From the NCBI GenBank assembly GCA_037355855.1, contig CM074762.1, forward strand, positions 1,054,001-1,118,000: 64,000 nucleotides of DNA, written 5' to 3'. The translations under genes and the position numbers were made by a program. Below, one piece after another: positions 43,051 through 53,487 of the stretch. The notes under the pieces are model-generated. The model was not told the DNA's origin. It made no database searches and was given only the letters and a program-made list of their open reading frames with translations. Each line of letters begins with the position of its first letter. Positions within the stretch are counted from its first letter, which is position 1. The stretch comes from Pseudo-nitzschia pungens (taxonomy: Eukaryota; Bacillariophyta; Bacillariophyceae; Bacillariales; Bacillariaceae).

Positions 43051-44611
43051 TTACTCTTTCTTTTTTTTCTTCTTCTTTTCCTTTTTCTCTTTCTTCTCCT
43101 TCTTTTCTTTCTTCTTCGCTGGTTGTTCGTCGGAGCTATTTCCGTCGCTTTCTTTGGCTCGCTTGTGTCCGGCATCGTCACCCATGGAAACATCGCCACT
43201 AGGTGACGAGGATGCAGCAGCAGCAGCAGCTCCAGGAGCAGACCCTTCTCCCGAGAGTTGTGGTGGCTTAGACTTGCTGAAGTCCTTGTACGAGGACAAA
43301 AAGTCAGCTGGAGTCTTGTCGTTGGGCTTTCCGTGTTTGTCGAGCTTTCCTTCCTTGATCATCGACTTCTTTCGTTGAGCCATAGGTCCCAATCCCCACC
43401 GACGAGGATATACTGTTTATTTGTTTATTTTTTTACACGATACAAACGGTAAGAGGTAGTGAGTGAGTGAGGTGATTCCCAGAAAGTATGGAGATGGATA
43501 TCTACATCGAGCACAGAATCAACGTACCATCGCGTTCCATAATGACACGCTTGATCTTTGCAACCACTCCGTGATCCACGGTGGCCATAACCGAGGTGGT
43601 CATTTGCGCAATAGCTACTGCAATGGCTTCTCCCTTGGTGGTCATCAGGACCACTTCGTCGTTCAATTCAATACCGTCCGCAAATCTCAGCAATCCCGGG
43701 ATCATGAACTTGGCACCATAGCAAATAGCGTTGACAGCCGAATCCTTGACGACAATTCGCTTGTAATTTGTCAGCAAAACTTCGAGGGGCATGATCACTC
43801 GCCTCAAATAAGATTCATCCTTGGTTGTATCGTACACGTACTGGGCATCCAGAACGTCGTGCATCGTTACCAAGTTGTCGTTTTCGGTAAGAGCACCGGA
43901 CCTAACTCTCCTCAACTCCTGCATGTGTCCCCCAGCTGCCGTCAACAATCCCAAGTGGACGCAAAGAGTACGAATGTAGGTTCCGGCTTCGCAATCTACC
44001 CACAAGATTCCGAGGTTGCGATCCTCGTCGTACTGAACCAGTTTCAGGTTGTAAATGGTTCGGATTCGGAGTTGTCTCTTGACAGCCGAAATAAGTGGAG
44101 GTCTCTGGAAGAGAGCACCCGTCAAGGTTTCTACGGACCGCTGAACCTTGGTCACATCGCAGGCTCCGTGCAATCGAGCTACAGCAACGTATGTTTTACC
44201 AGCCGATTGCTGCGCCTTGACCAATCGGGTGGCCCGATCGATGCAGACAATCAGACACCCGGTAACCTTTGGATCGAGAGTTCCGGAGTGACCCGTCTTC
44301 TCCACACGGAGAATCTTTTTGATCCAACTGACAACCTCGTGGGAAGAGGGATTTGCGGGCTTGTCCAAATTGATGACACCATAGCTCAGATGTTGGTCCA
44401 GGGGCCGTGCCAGCGGACTCGATCCGCACGGGAGGGGTGTGTAGTGGGAGGTGCGAACGTGAAGCTGGTGATAATTCTTGAGCAGTAGAGGCCAGTTCGA
44501 TGTATCTAATTTGGGTGTGGAAGAGGATGGGGGGATCAATTTTGTAGAGGATGAGGTCGAGGTGACATCAACCGCCTTGCCTTCATCGTTCTTTCTCTTC
44601 TTGCTGCCCAT
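43051..44611 (-). CDS. CBF5: CBF5/dyskerin, H/ACA snoRNP pseudouridine synthase
   Basis: Catalytic subunit of the box H/ACA ribonucleoprotein; it converts guide-selected uridines of rRNA and snRNA to pseudouridine in the nucleolus. Exon 1 44611-43528, intron 43527-43413 (115 nt), exon 2 43412-43051; 481 residues, the usual length. Visible parts: dyskerin-like N-terminal segment ([20 protein letters not shown]), TruB fold with the catalytic Asp in [31 protein letters not shown], the motif [15 protein letters not shown], a PUA domain ([20 protein letters not shown]), and across the splice [20 protein letters not shown] with the eukaryotic tail [15 protein letters not shown]. The C-terminus is a Lys/Glu run ([15 protein letters not shown]), a nucleolar-type signal. 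Confidence 0.95.
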
Positions 44612-45606
44612 CTTGATCTAATCTGATGCTTTTAATTAAGTGAAAACGATAAGTTACTTCCAAACTCAATTTCTCCCTCTCGTGTGCAACAATGAATAGT
44701 TACTCTTGATTCCGACGTCGTGGTAAACCTTACTTTCTTTACCGACGTCCTCGATTGACAAGGATTTGACGACTGCACCTTATTCCGGCAGATGGTGTGA
44801 TGGGTTGTTGCGTTTGACTGATTCCACACAGGTGTTGCTGTTTGCGAATGTTTATCGGTAAGTTTTGGCGTCAAACCGAAGGATCCTCTCGCTCAATCAA
44901 ATAGCATCAAGAATGAACACCAACTGATGGATGAAGACTGAAGTCGCATCTTGTGGACCGACGTACATACCATGGCAGTCCCTCATAGAGCTTTTAGTCA
45001 CGAACATTCTCTCCCCCTTCCAGGTAAGGTTACGAGTAAACCTTAACCTTAATCGTAACGGTAAGACCTTACTTCACTTGAAGAGGTATGAAATTATGAA
45101 ATAATAATACAGGAATGTTCTTCCTTCCCAAATCCCCGAAAACTGTGGCGCGCTCCGTGATGCCATGAATAATGCCATGAACAACCAACTACCAGCACGC
45201 TGTTTCGATGCAGTCGTCAGTCGGCAACTCACACCTGTTTTCAAAAAATCTTAAATAATTCGACAATGTAAAAGAACAAAATGCTGATGAATCATCAATC
45301 AAGATGCTGATGCCAGTTCCGGGTAACCTTACTCGAAGGTCGATGCATCCCACCGAAAGAAGAAGTAAGATTAGGCAGTAAGCCGGGGGTGTGTCATAAA
45401 ATTGCATTCGTCGTTAGATGAAAGCAAATGTTTAGTACCGCATCTGGTGTCGGTCAAAGAGAACATAGTGGTTCGAGTGCATAACCCATTCGTCTCTGCT
45501 TGCTGTGCGACCGATTGACAGAAACGAGTGAGGCAGCACTTGTTGGCAAACAAACAAAGATTTTGGATTGGAGATCAGCAATCAAGGATCATCCTTTGTT
45601 TCCCAA
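44612..45606. other. Divergent promoter, CBF5 / hydrolase
   Basis: 995 bp between divergent starts. GTAAGGTTACGAGTAAACCTT-type words are concentrated at 45024-45075. No coding sequence seen. Confidence 0.5.
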
Positions 45607-48600
45607 ATGGGTGTTCAACGGAAACGATTCCGATTGCTTCTTGGCATCGGCTTAATATTTTATGTAGCGGAAGGATTTGTTGTGAGATTTCGACCAAAGG
45701 AATCGTCATTGCCGCAACCGTTTCCCAACGCCTCCCGGGACAACATCGAAAATACACTCCCTGCCCCTCTGAATGCGATTCCCTCCAGGGAAGATGTCAC
45801 GCTTTCCGTTCCAAAGAACAGCAACGCGCTCACGGCGAGGTCAAAGATCACAGAGATGGCATCCTTTTTGTGCACCGAAACCATTGTAGAAGACGACGAT
45901 GGTGACGAAACCCAGGTTGATCTTGCCACAATGGAACGACTTCTCAGAGCAATGCGTATGAACAAGAAGAACAAGTCAATGAAAGAAACAAACGAAGAGA
46001 CAGTCACCACAAAGTCGCCAAATGCTAGTGTTGAAGAAGCTGAGACCAAAGATGTCAAGCATGATATACCGGACATTGCGACAGAATTGAGACCGAATGA
46101 TAACTCCGCAGTGGTTGAGAAGTCTTTCGAACGACATCGCATCAATGCACTCAACTCTTACGGATTCCAGTGAGTCTGCTGCTGCCGGAGTGGACGGTAA
46201 CGACAATGGAGACAGAAAACCTGGGCCAGAATCAAACAATGGAGTTGACCGCATTAGGACAGCATTGGATACTACTGATCGTTCGAGAACAGCGGAATAC
46301 GAAACTCCCAAATCCACGTGGTCTCCTCCGCCCCTCGAAGTGGTGGAATCAAATGTCGTGCCTCTTCGGTCGTTCTCTGTTCCACAAAAAAATGCTGGGA
46401 TCGATGAACCCAAGAAAGTCGAATGTCACGAAGAACTAAAATCATTCGGTAGCGATGATCGTTCGGTTCCACCGGAATCACGGATTTCAAATGACGAAGA
46501 ATCGACAGTGTCATGGGACAAAAACGACGCGGTGAAAGTCTCAAAAATTGAAAAAGACCAGGAGTTGTTTCAGAGGAGTCTCTTACAAAGGAGGTTTGAA
46601 ATGGAAGCCACCATAGCGATCGATGGAACTCTTAATGGAATCCAAGGGATGCCTCCGACTGGCACCACTACAAACGAATCCGACGGTGTATCGAACAACA
46701 ATCAAGATGATACGATTTTCTTCCAAGAAAAAAAGCGAGAGGAGTTGTTCCGTGGAAGTCTGTTACAAAAAAGACTGGAGCTCGAGGAAGCAACTAGAAC
46801 TCGGATGCTCATGGACATCAAATCAGTCAGTGCAGAGAAGGAACAGCTGGAACCTCCGACCCAGTCGGAAGAACACCGAACGCAAGAATCGAACGAGAAC
46901 AGTGAAGCAGCTTTGCGTCGAAAGTCCCAAGAAGTTTTTCAAAGAAGGCTCTTGAAAACCAAGTTGGAGTTCGACGCACGAGAAGAACAGATCCGAACCA
47001 AAAAGGCCGAGGAGATGTTTCACAGAAGGTTGTTGAAAAGGAGATTGGAGCTTGATGCGTATTCCAAAGCTACGAATACCGAAGACATCTCATTGCCGAA
47101 GAAAATTCAAGTCGAAATAGACACTATGGCGAGGACTTCAGAAACCTTTCAGAGAAAACTTCTGGCACAGCGACTTGAACAAGATGCACGGGAAAGAAAA
47201 GCGAAACAATTGCTCCACAAGAAGAGCACAGAAAAGACCGAGTTGGAATCACTGAGTATCGGCATCAAATCGGAGACGACAAAAGAAGTTGGAAGCGAAA
47301 ATGTTCCTGACGTTAATGGTTCTTCAAGATCCATCGTCCGACGACGAGACTAGAAACCGAGACATTGAAGGCACGTACCTCCCAATCGAGGGCCGAGAGC
47401 GATACGCAAGGGAAGCAGGAGTGTCACATTCGTATGTACCCACCCAGTACAATCCTGCGTGGTGGTCGACGAACGAACACTTCCAGACCATTGTTGGTAC
47501 GCTCTTCCGAAAAGAAACCATGTACAGCCGGGGTCGGAAAGACATGAAGGTGTTGCTCGAACTGGCGGGGCTTGGTGGAAAAAGCGACGACGAGCCCAAC
47601 AGCCGCTATCCCCTCGCCCGTTTCCGATGGGACGAGCGTGTCAGAATGGAAACGAAGGACGGAGATTTCTATTACGTAGATTGGAAATACGCCGATGGGT
47701 CCGATCAAAACGAAAACACCAACAGCAACGAGAAACCCGTGTGTTTGATTTGCCACGGATTGGAAAGTTGTTCCGACTCGGAACTGGCGAAAGAATTTGC
47801 CATGGCTTGCAACGAGCAAAACATGGATGCAGCTTGCCTCAACTTTCGTGGTTGCTGTGACTACGGGGAGGAGTGTAACCTGACAGATAGAGCCTACCAC
47901 CTCGGCTTTACGGACGACCTGATGGAACAAATCGAAGCAATACACTCCGCAACGCCCAACCGGCGGATTTACCTCAGTGGATTTTCTCTGGGAGCTGGGG
48001 TCGTCACAAAACTATTGACCGATCTCGGCGAAACTGCCTATCGGTACAACGTTTGCGGTGCTGCGGTGAACGCTGTTCCATTCGACACGGGCCAATGCCA
48101 CCAAAACATGAACGAGCCAGGAATCGTCAAGACCATCTACGGCGACCGGTTGCTGAAATCCATGAAACGGCGCATGAAGAAGCAGCACGACACGGGCGTT
48201 TTTGCGTTCGAGCGATCCGAAATCGACGAATGCCAAACCATCATGGATGTTGAAAACCTCGTCATTGCCCCCGTCTTTGCATTCGACGATGCCTTGGACT
48301 ACTACGACAAGGTGAAGACGATCGATAAGCTTCACAAGGTTAGCGTTCCGGAGCTCGTCATCCAGGCCCGGGACGACCCCTTTTTTGAGGGACTGGAATT
48401 GCCGGACAACGACAAGGATCGACCGTTGAGGATCCTCTACACCGACCGAGGAGGACATTGCGGGTACATCTTCCACAGATTGGGTGACCCGCAAGCGCCA
48501 CTGCCCACGGTATCATGGATGCCTTCGGAGCTGGCTCGATTCCTGGCGCATTTGGAAGAAACCCATGCCAGGAGCGATTGCGACCAATCCCTGGAAACTC

Positions 48601-48644
48601 CCGCGGAACAGTCCAAAGAGACTTCCGAAGCGGTACTGGCGTAA
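45607..48644 (+). CDS. Alpha/beta hydrolase (ABHD1/3-YheT type) with N-terminal repeat region (one frame break)
   Basis: About 982 residues. Exon 1 45607-46169; intron 46170-46257 (88 nt, GTGAGT...TTAG, phase 2); exon 2 46258-48644, with one extra A at 47326-47327. Residues 1-25 are a signal or anchor (LLLGIGLIFYVAEGF). A long polar middle region contains five copies of a 16-20-residue motif, E-x-F-x-R-x-L-L-x-x-[RK]-[LF]-E-x-[DE]-[AE] (for example ELFQRSLLQRRFEMEA, EMFHRRLLKRRLELDA). The last 430 residues are an ABHD1/3-like hydrolase: nucleophile Ser in LSGFSLGAGV, Asp in VIQARDDPFFEG, His in RGGHCGYIFHRLG, and CHGLESCSDS. Family members act on lipids or esters; the substrate is unknown. 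The three pieces could also be separate genes, but the intron and single-base shift join them cleanly. Confidence 0.75.
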
Positions 48645-49179
48645 CTGTATTTTTCATTTACAACTAAACGATTGCAAAGGATTGATTTTGCACAATGTGC
48701 TTGCGGTAATTACAATCTTTTTCGAAACAGGAACGCACGGTCACCAGGAAATTTGGATGTGGTACCTCCGTTCCCTGATGTTTGGGTCAGCGGTGCCCCT
48801 CTCTCGGAAACAATGGATTGTTCTTTTCGGTTCAGAGAACCGCACTGCTTATCTGGTCTGCGCGCAGTTTCGTATCCGATTCTTGTTCAGTACAGATTTC
48901 GCAATTCTGAATTTAACATTGCTGTAATATTATAATATAATTTTAATATGTATCTAAGGTACACGGTACTGCGTTGTGTTTGGTCCATGGACGAAAGGAC
49001 GGATGTTCGAACCAAAATGCAACCATTTCCTCTGGGATCGTCGTCGAGACGCAACAGCACCGTTTGTGTGTGCGAGCGAGTGCGTCGTCTCACACCGATC
49101 GGGATCTCCGGAAGCACATTTCCCCCGAGGCAAAGGGAAACCGACCGTGGCTCCCATTGCCAACGCGGGAAGCAACCGG
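48645..49179. other. Convergent 3' spacer
   Basis: Between the hydrolase and aspartic protease 1, which converge. An ATTATAATATAATTTTAATA stretch near 48927-48947 may hold 3' processing signals. No gene seen. Confidence 0.5.
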
Positions 49180-52061
49180 TCAGATGACGTCTCCGTATTC
49201 GTCCGCGAGGCTGTCCGTGTCGTCGCTGCCATCGCTGTCGCAGGACGAGGAGTCGGAGTCGTTGTCGTTCTCCAGGTCGTCCTTGTAGGTGGATCGCCCC
49301 CCTGGCGACCCACGGTATTGGTCCCGCCCGGGTGCCCGGCGGTATCCCTTGCGGTTGTTTCGGGACGAATCCCCGCAGCAAAGATTGCAGCAGCAGCACT
49401 TGCAGAAGCAGTAGCAGAGACCGAACAGGAGCAGTGCCCCGGCGGCGAACCCAGCCCACGCCAGTGTCGGATGCTCCGTCCATTGCCGCTTGAGATCGTC
49501 GACGGGAATGTCGATGTTGTGCTGGGAGGTCCAGTCGGACAGAGACCATTGCGACGACGATGTCTCGTCGTCATATTCAATGTAATCGGTTTCTTCGTAA
49601 GTTGGGGTCTGTGTCTCGGCGTCGCCGTTGTCTTCGATCCATTCGTCGTCGTCGTCGTCATCGTCATCGCCTCCGGTTTCTTCTTCGCTTTTACCGTCGT
49701 CATCGAAATCCTTGTCTGCTTTTTCTTCCTCTTTCTTGATTTCCGTCTCGACCTCCTTCTCGTCAAAGGCTTCCTTGAGGTCTTCCTGGGCTTCCTCTTC
49801 CTTCTCTTCCTCTTCAATTGTTTCTTCCGTCTCGGCGGTGAGGGTCTCGTCTCCCAGCACGTCCGGGTATCCCTTCGAGGTCGACAATTCGGAATAGTCA
49901 CATGAGCTCTCGACCCATCCGATGCGATTGTTGTCGGGATCAAACTGAACGCAGGTAACAATAGAGAGCACGGCACACGAACGCAAAGCAAAAAACGCAA
50001 AAATCCAGCCAAAAAGTGTTTAGAGGGAGAGTGCGGTCAGAAACTCGAATCAATCACCTTATACGGTTTTTTCCAGACACGACGCAGAGAGAAAGGGCGA
50101 CAAGCAACGCATCGCATCGCATCGCAACGAAACAAATCAAATGCACGTGTTCCGCATTCCAATCCGTTTCCATCACAATCCCCACGATCGATGGATTCCT
50201 CCCACTCACCAAAACGTCGTGCCCCATGATAGTGTTGGCTCCCAGGACGCTGCCGTCGGTTTCCGTAGCGTAGATCCGGTTTTGGTACTGTCCATTGGAG
50301 AGGCGTTCCATGTAGTGCGACGGCGGGATCGCTACAATGACATCGAGGGGATGGTCCGGATCGAGGTATCCCGCCAGCCCGTTGACCTTGTCGGGTCCCC
50401 CGTGGGCATCGGCCACGGCCTGGTTGAGGACCTCGTCCCCGGCCAACTGAACCAAGACCGTCGGCAGGGCGGCCAGCTGTTCCTCGGTCAGGTCGATCTT
50501 GTCGTGCTCGAACGCGATTCCGTTGGTGAGGGTCTTGAAGCTTTTTCGGAGCGAGGGCCTCATGATCTTGCTAAAATAGGTATCGGTCGTCCCACTGTCG
50601 ACAATGACGCCCCCATCCTCGTTGATGTCCGCGGCGTGCTGGAGCTCGAGGACGATCGCGTCGTAGTCCTTTGTGTCGGCCGATTCGCCCCCACTGCCGG
50701 CCCGCAAATAGACCTTGCGAACGTGCACGTCAAAGTATCCGCTCTTGTGATTCCGGGGGAGGTGGCTGGAGGTTCCGACCGTGGTGGTATAGACCATGGG
50801 GTGCTTGTGCAGGCGGGTATCGGATCCGCCGAGCGTCAGGGCCCCGGCGAGGGTTCCCTCGCGGGAGGGATGGGGCTGCCTGGAGAAGCAGAGGGAGAAC
50901 TGCTTGGAGACGGTCTTTCCGGCCCGGTACATCTGGTGCCAAAAAGCGGATTTGCCGTCGCACATGCCGAGGATTCCGGCGGCCAGCTGGGTCTGGAAGA
51001 GTCCCGTGACCTTGGTCTGGCAGCCAAATCGGAGCGGGAATCCGGCGGTGGCAGCGTTGCGGGGATCCATGTCGTCGGCGTTGCTGCCCGGTTCCTGTCC
51101 GATCGAAACGCAGAGAGCGGGAAATGAACGAGAGAAGAAAGCGACAACCGACAAGCAACAAGGAAAAACGCGGTGAGCCAAAACAGAATCCAGCAAAAGG
51201 GAGGAAGCAAGCAAGGTCATTTTTTTGAATGGTTTCCTGTCACAAAAGAAGCAAACAGAGAGCAGCGTTCCTTTTTCCCCGTCGGAAAAATCGCCAGTGC
51301 TCTGCACGATCTCGGTTCGATCATTTCGCTTCGGTTGATTCCAATACCGTACGGTTCGATTTTGATTTTGATTTCGTTGCACGCAACACAACACAACACA
51401 ACACAACACAACACAAACGCAAACACAAACAGAAACGACCCACCTGCAGCGACACGGCCGCGTTGTGAAATCCCCCCACGTAGCAGGTATCCATCGCCTC
51501 GTAGGCCTCCCAGGAGGATCCCTCCGAGTAGTACTGCTCGATCTCGCAGCGGTCCTTGTCCGAGTTGCAGGTGGCCTTTTGCGAGCACTTGTCGCAGCCC
51601 GTGGACAAAAAGGTGCTGGAGGCTCCCTCCTCGAAGTAGGGATCGGCGTGGTACTTGGGGCTGCCGCAGTCGTTGCAACCCCCGCAGGGAAAGGCCGTCT
51701 GGGAGCTCCCGGTGTCGACGATGACCGTCTGGCGCTGCGGGGGGCTTCCCACCCACAGATCGACGTAGTGGGTTCCGTAGCCCATGTAGAGGGCACCGGC
51801 CGAGAGGTCCTGGGGATCGGTGGTGACGTGGCTCGCGGACTCGTCGTCGAGGCGGCGGTTGCGACTGCGGCGCCGGGTGCGATCGCGCTCGGGATCGTCT
51901 TCCAGGGCGGACAGGCCGCGGCGCATGCGATGGGCGTGGTGCGGGATCAGCGGGAAGGTGATGGAGCCGTTGGCGTTCGGAGCCGGGAGTTGTTGGGCAT
52001 CGGGAATGCTTGCGTTTGCGTGGCACCCGACGATCAGGGCGAGAGAGACCAGCTGGGCCAT
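49180..52061 (-). CDS. Membrane-anchored pepsin-type aspartic protease 1
   Basis: A1-family aspartic protease, type I membrane protein, 755 residues. Exons 52061-51444, 51094-50210, 49944-49180; introns 349 and 265 nt, both phase 0. Signal peptide MAQLVSLALIVGCHANASIP; a basic pro-segment (DRTRRRSRNRRLDD) precedes the enzyme. Catalytic aspartates: VIVDTGSSQTAF (Asp116) and GVIVDSGTTDTYF (about Asp372). A Cys-rich insert after the first motif (PCGGCNDCG ... CDKCSQKATC) resembles the nepenthesin insert. The C-terminus has an acidic stalk (EEETGGDDDDDDDDEWIED), one helix (WAGFAAGALLLFGLCYCF) and a Cys cluster (CKCCCCNLCCGD) likely to be palmitoylated. The start at 52061 is preferred over an ATG at 52109 preceding a Thr/Met run. 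Divergent from protease 2. Confidence 0.88.
51378..51418. repeat. ACACA(ACACA)n repeat inside an intron
   Basis: (ACACA)n run lying within intron 1 of aspartic protease 1. Confidence 0.75.
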
Positions 52062-53487
52062 GGTTGTGGAAATTGTCGCCGTCATTGTCATTGTCGTTGT
52101 TGTGATCAATGTGTTCGTGTTCGTGTTCGTCTTCGTGTTCGTCTTCGTGTTCAGTTTCGTTTGGGTTGTTGTGCACGTTTTTGTTGTCGTTTTTCTTTTC
52201 GTTTTCGTTTCTGCCCTTTTCTTCGATCCGAGAATCTGCTTCTCGAGAAAACGTCGGTGCCGCCAAAAGAATTTGATGGAATTCTATGCAGTGCGATGGA
52301 TTTGTTTCGATAGAGTGTCGTTATCGAGTCAGTCCTCTTCTGTAATCTCTTTGTTGTTGTTGACGTTGTTGCGATTGCCAATCAACAGATTTTTTTCCGG
52401 ATTTATTGCGGTTCTCGATGGAAACCTGATGGAGTAGTAATCTTTATTGTTGCAATGGCGTTGCCCCGCTTCGTCTCTGCGTCGACTTCTGGGCTGTGGG
52501 TTGTCACGATCGTTTCGTGTTTCGTCGTGTTGCCGGGAACCGGGAGACCAAAAACAAAAACTGCCCCCAGCCGAACGACTCACTCACTCCGAGAGCGGCG
52601 ATGTTCCGTTCGCGCACGTATGCTAATAGTACTCGTACGTACGTAGTTTGCTCCGTACCAGGAACGAACACTATGGCATACGGTAGGAATACAAAATAAT
52701 ATTAGGACGAACGAGAAGGCAGCCGAAGCGAAAGCCGAACATCGGCAATGCACGATGATTCCGTCGCGCGAGGCTACCAACGACTGTTTTTGGTGAGGAT
52801 CACGACACACCCAACACTTAACCACGCAAATGACCCGCGACCAACCCATCCCCCCTTTTCGAATGTATGGTACGAAAAGTATATAGCTGCGATAGACATA
52901 ATGCTTTAGATACATAGTATGTATATTATGGATAGTATGTATAACATATATTAGAATAAGGACGAGTATTACCTTCGTGAATGCAACATCTGGTCTGCAG
53001 TCATGCGCCTTAAAAACAAGAACGAAAACATTGTGACAGTTTTCTTTTTGTTCGTACATACGGGTGCGTAGGTCTACGCGTACGCATAGCAGTACGTTAC
53101 GTAGTTGTGCTTAGTGGGGCCCTCGTCTGTATCGGATTGGGCCACTGGAACCGGGAAAAAACCGAACGAAACAGGAGCCAAGAGGAGGAGGAATGAAAAG
53201 ACTCTTTATCTTTGTTCGTGTTGTTCGACAACGCTGTAACCGAAACGGAACGACAGTCGGCGATCATACTATCTCGTGTGGTGAACGATTGCGGAAACAT
53301 AATCCGACCCAAGCACTCCACTCCTTCGATCGAATAATCATTCCCAACTCGGAGTCCTGTATTCATTCGTTCGAGGTCTCGGTAGAAACAGGGAACAGAT
53401 ACAGTTGAAAACCGGTACGGTACATACCTCCTCAAGACGACAACCTTTTGTGCTCGACTTTATAATTAATACACTACTACCACCAGA
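52062..53487. other. Divergent promoter of the two aspartic proteases
   Basis: 1.4 kb between head-to-head proteases. The side near protease 1 has a GTTCGTGTTCGTCTTCGTGT-type degenerate 6-bp repeat (52105-52210), probably leader. No gene seen. Confidence 0.5.

Noticed and set aside
50054..51796. Single long minus frame spanning both introns of aspartic protease 1
   Set aside because: Its ends are translated introns and out-of-frame exon; the three-exon model matches protease 2.
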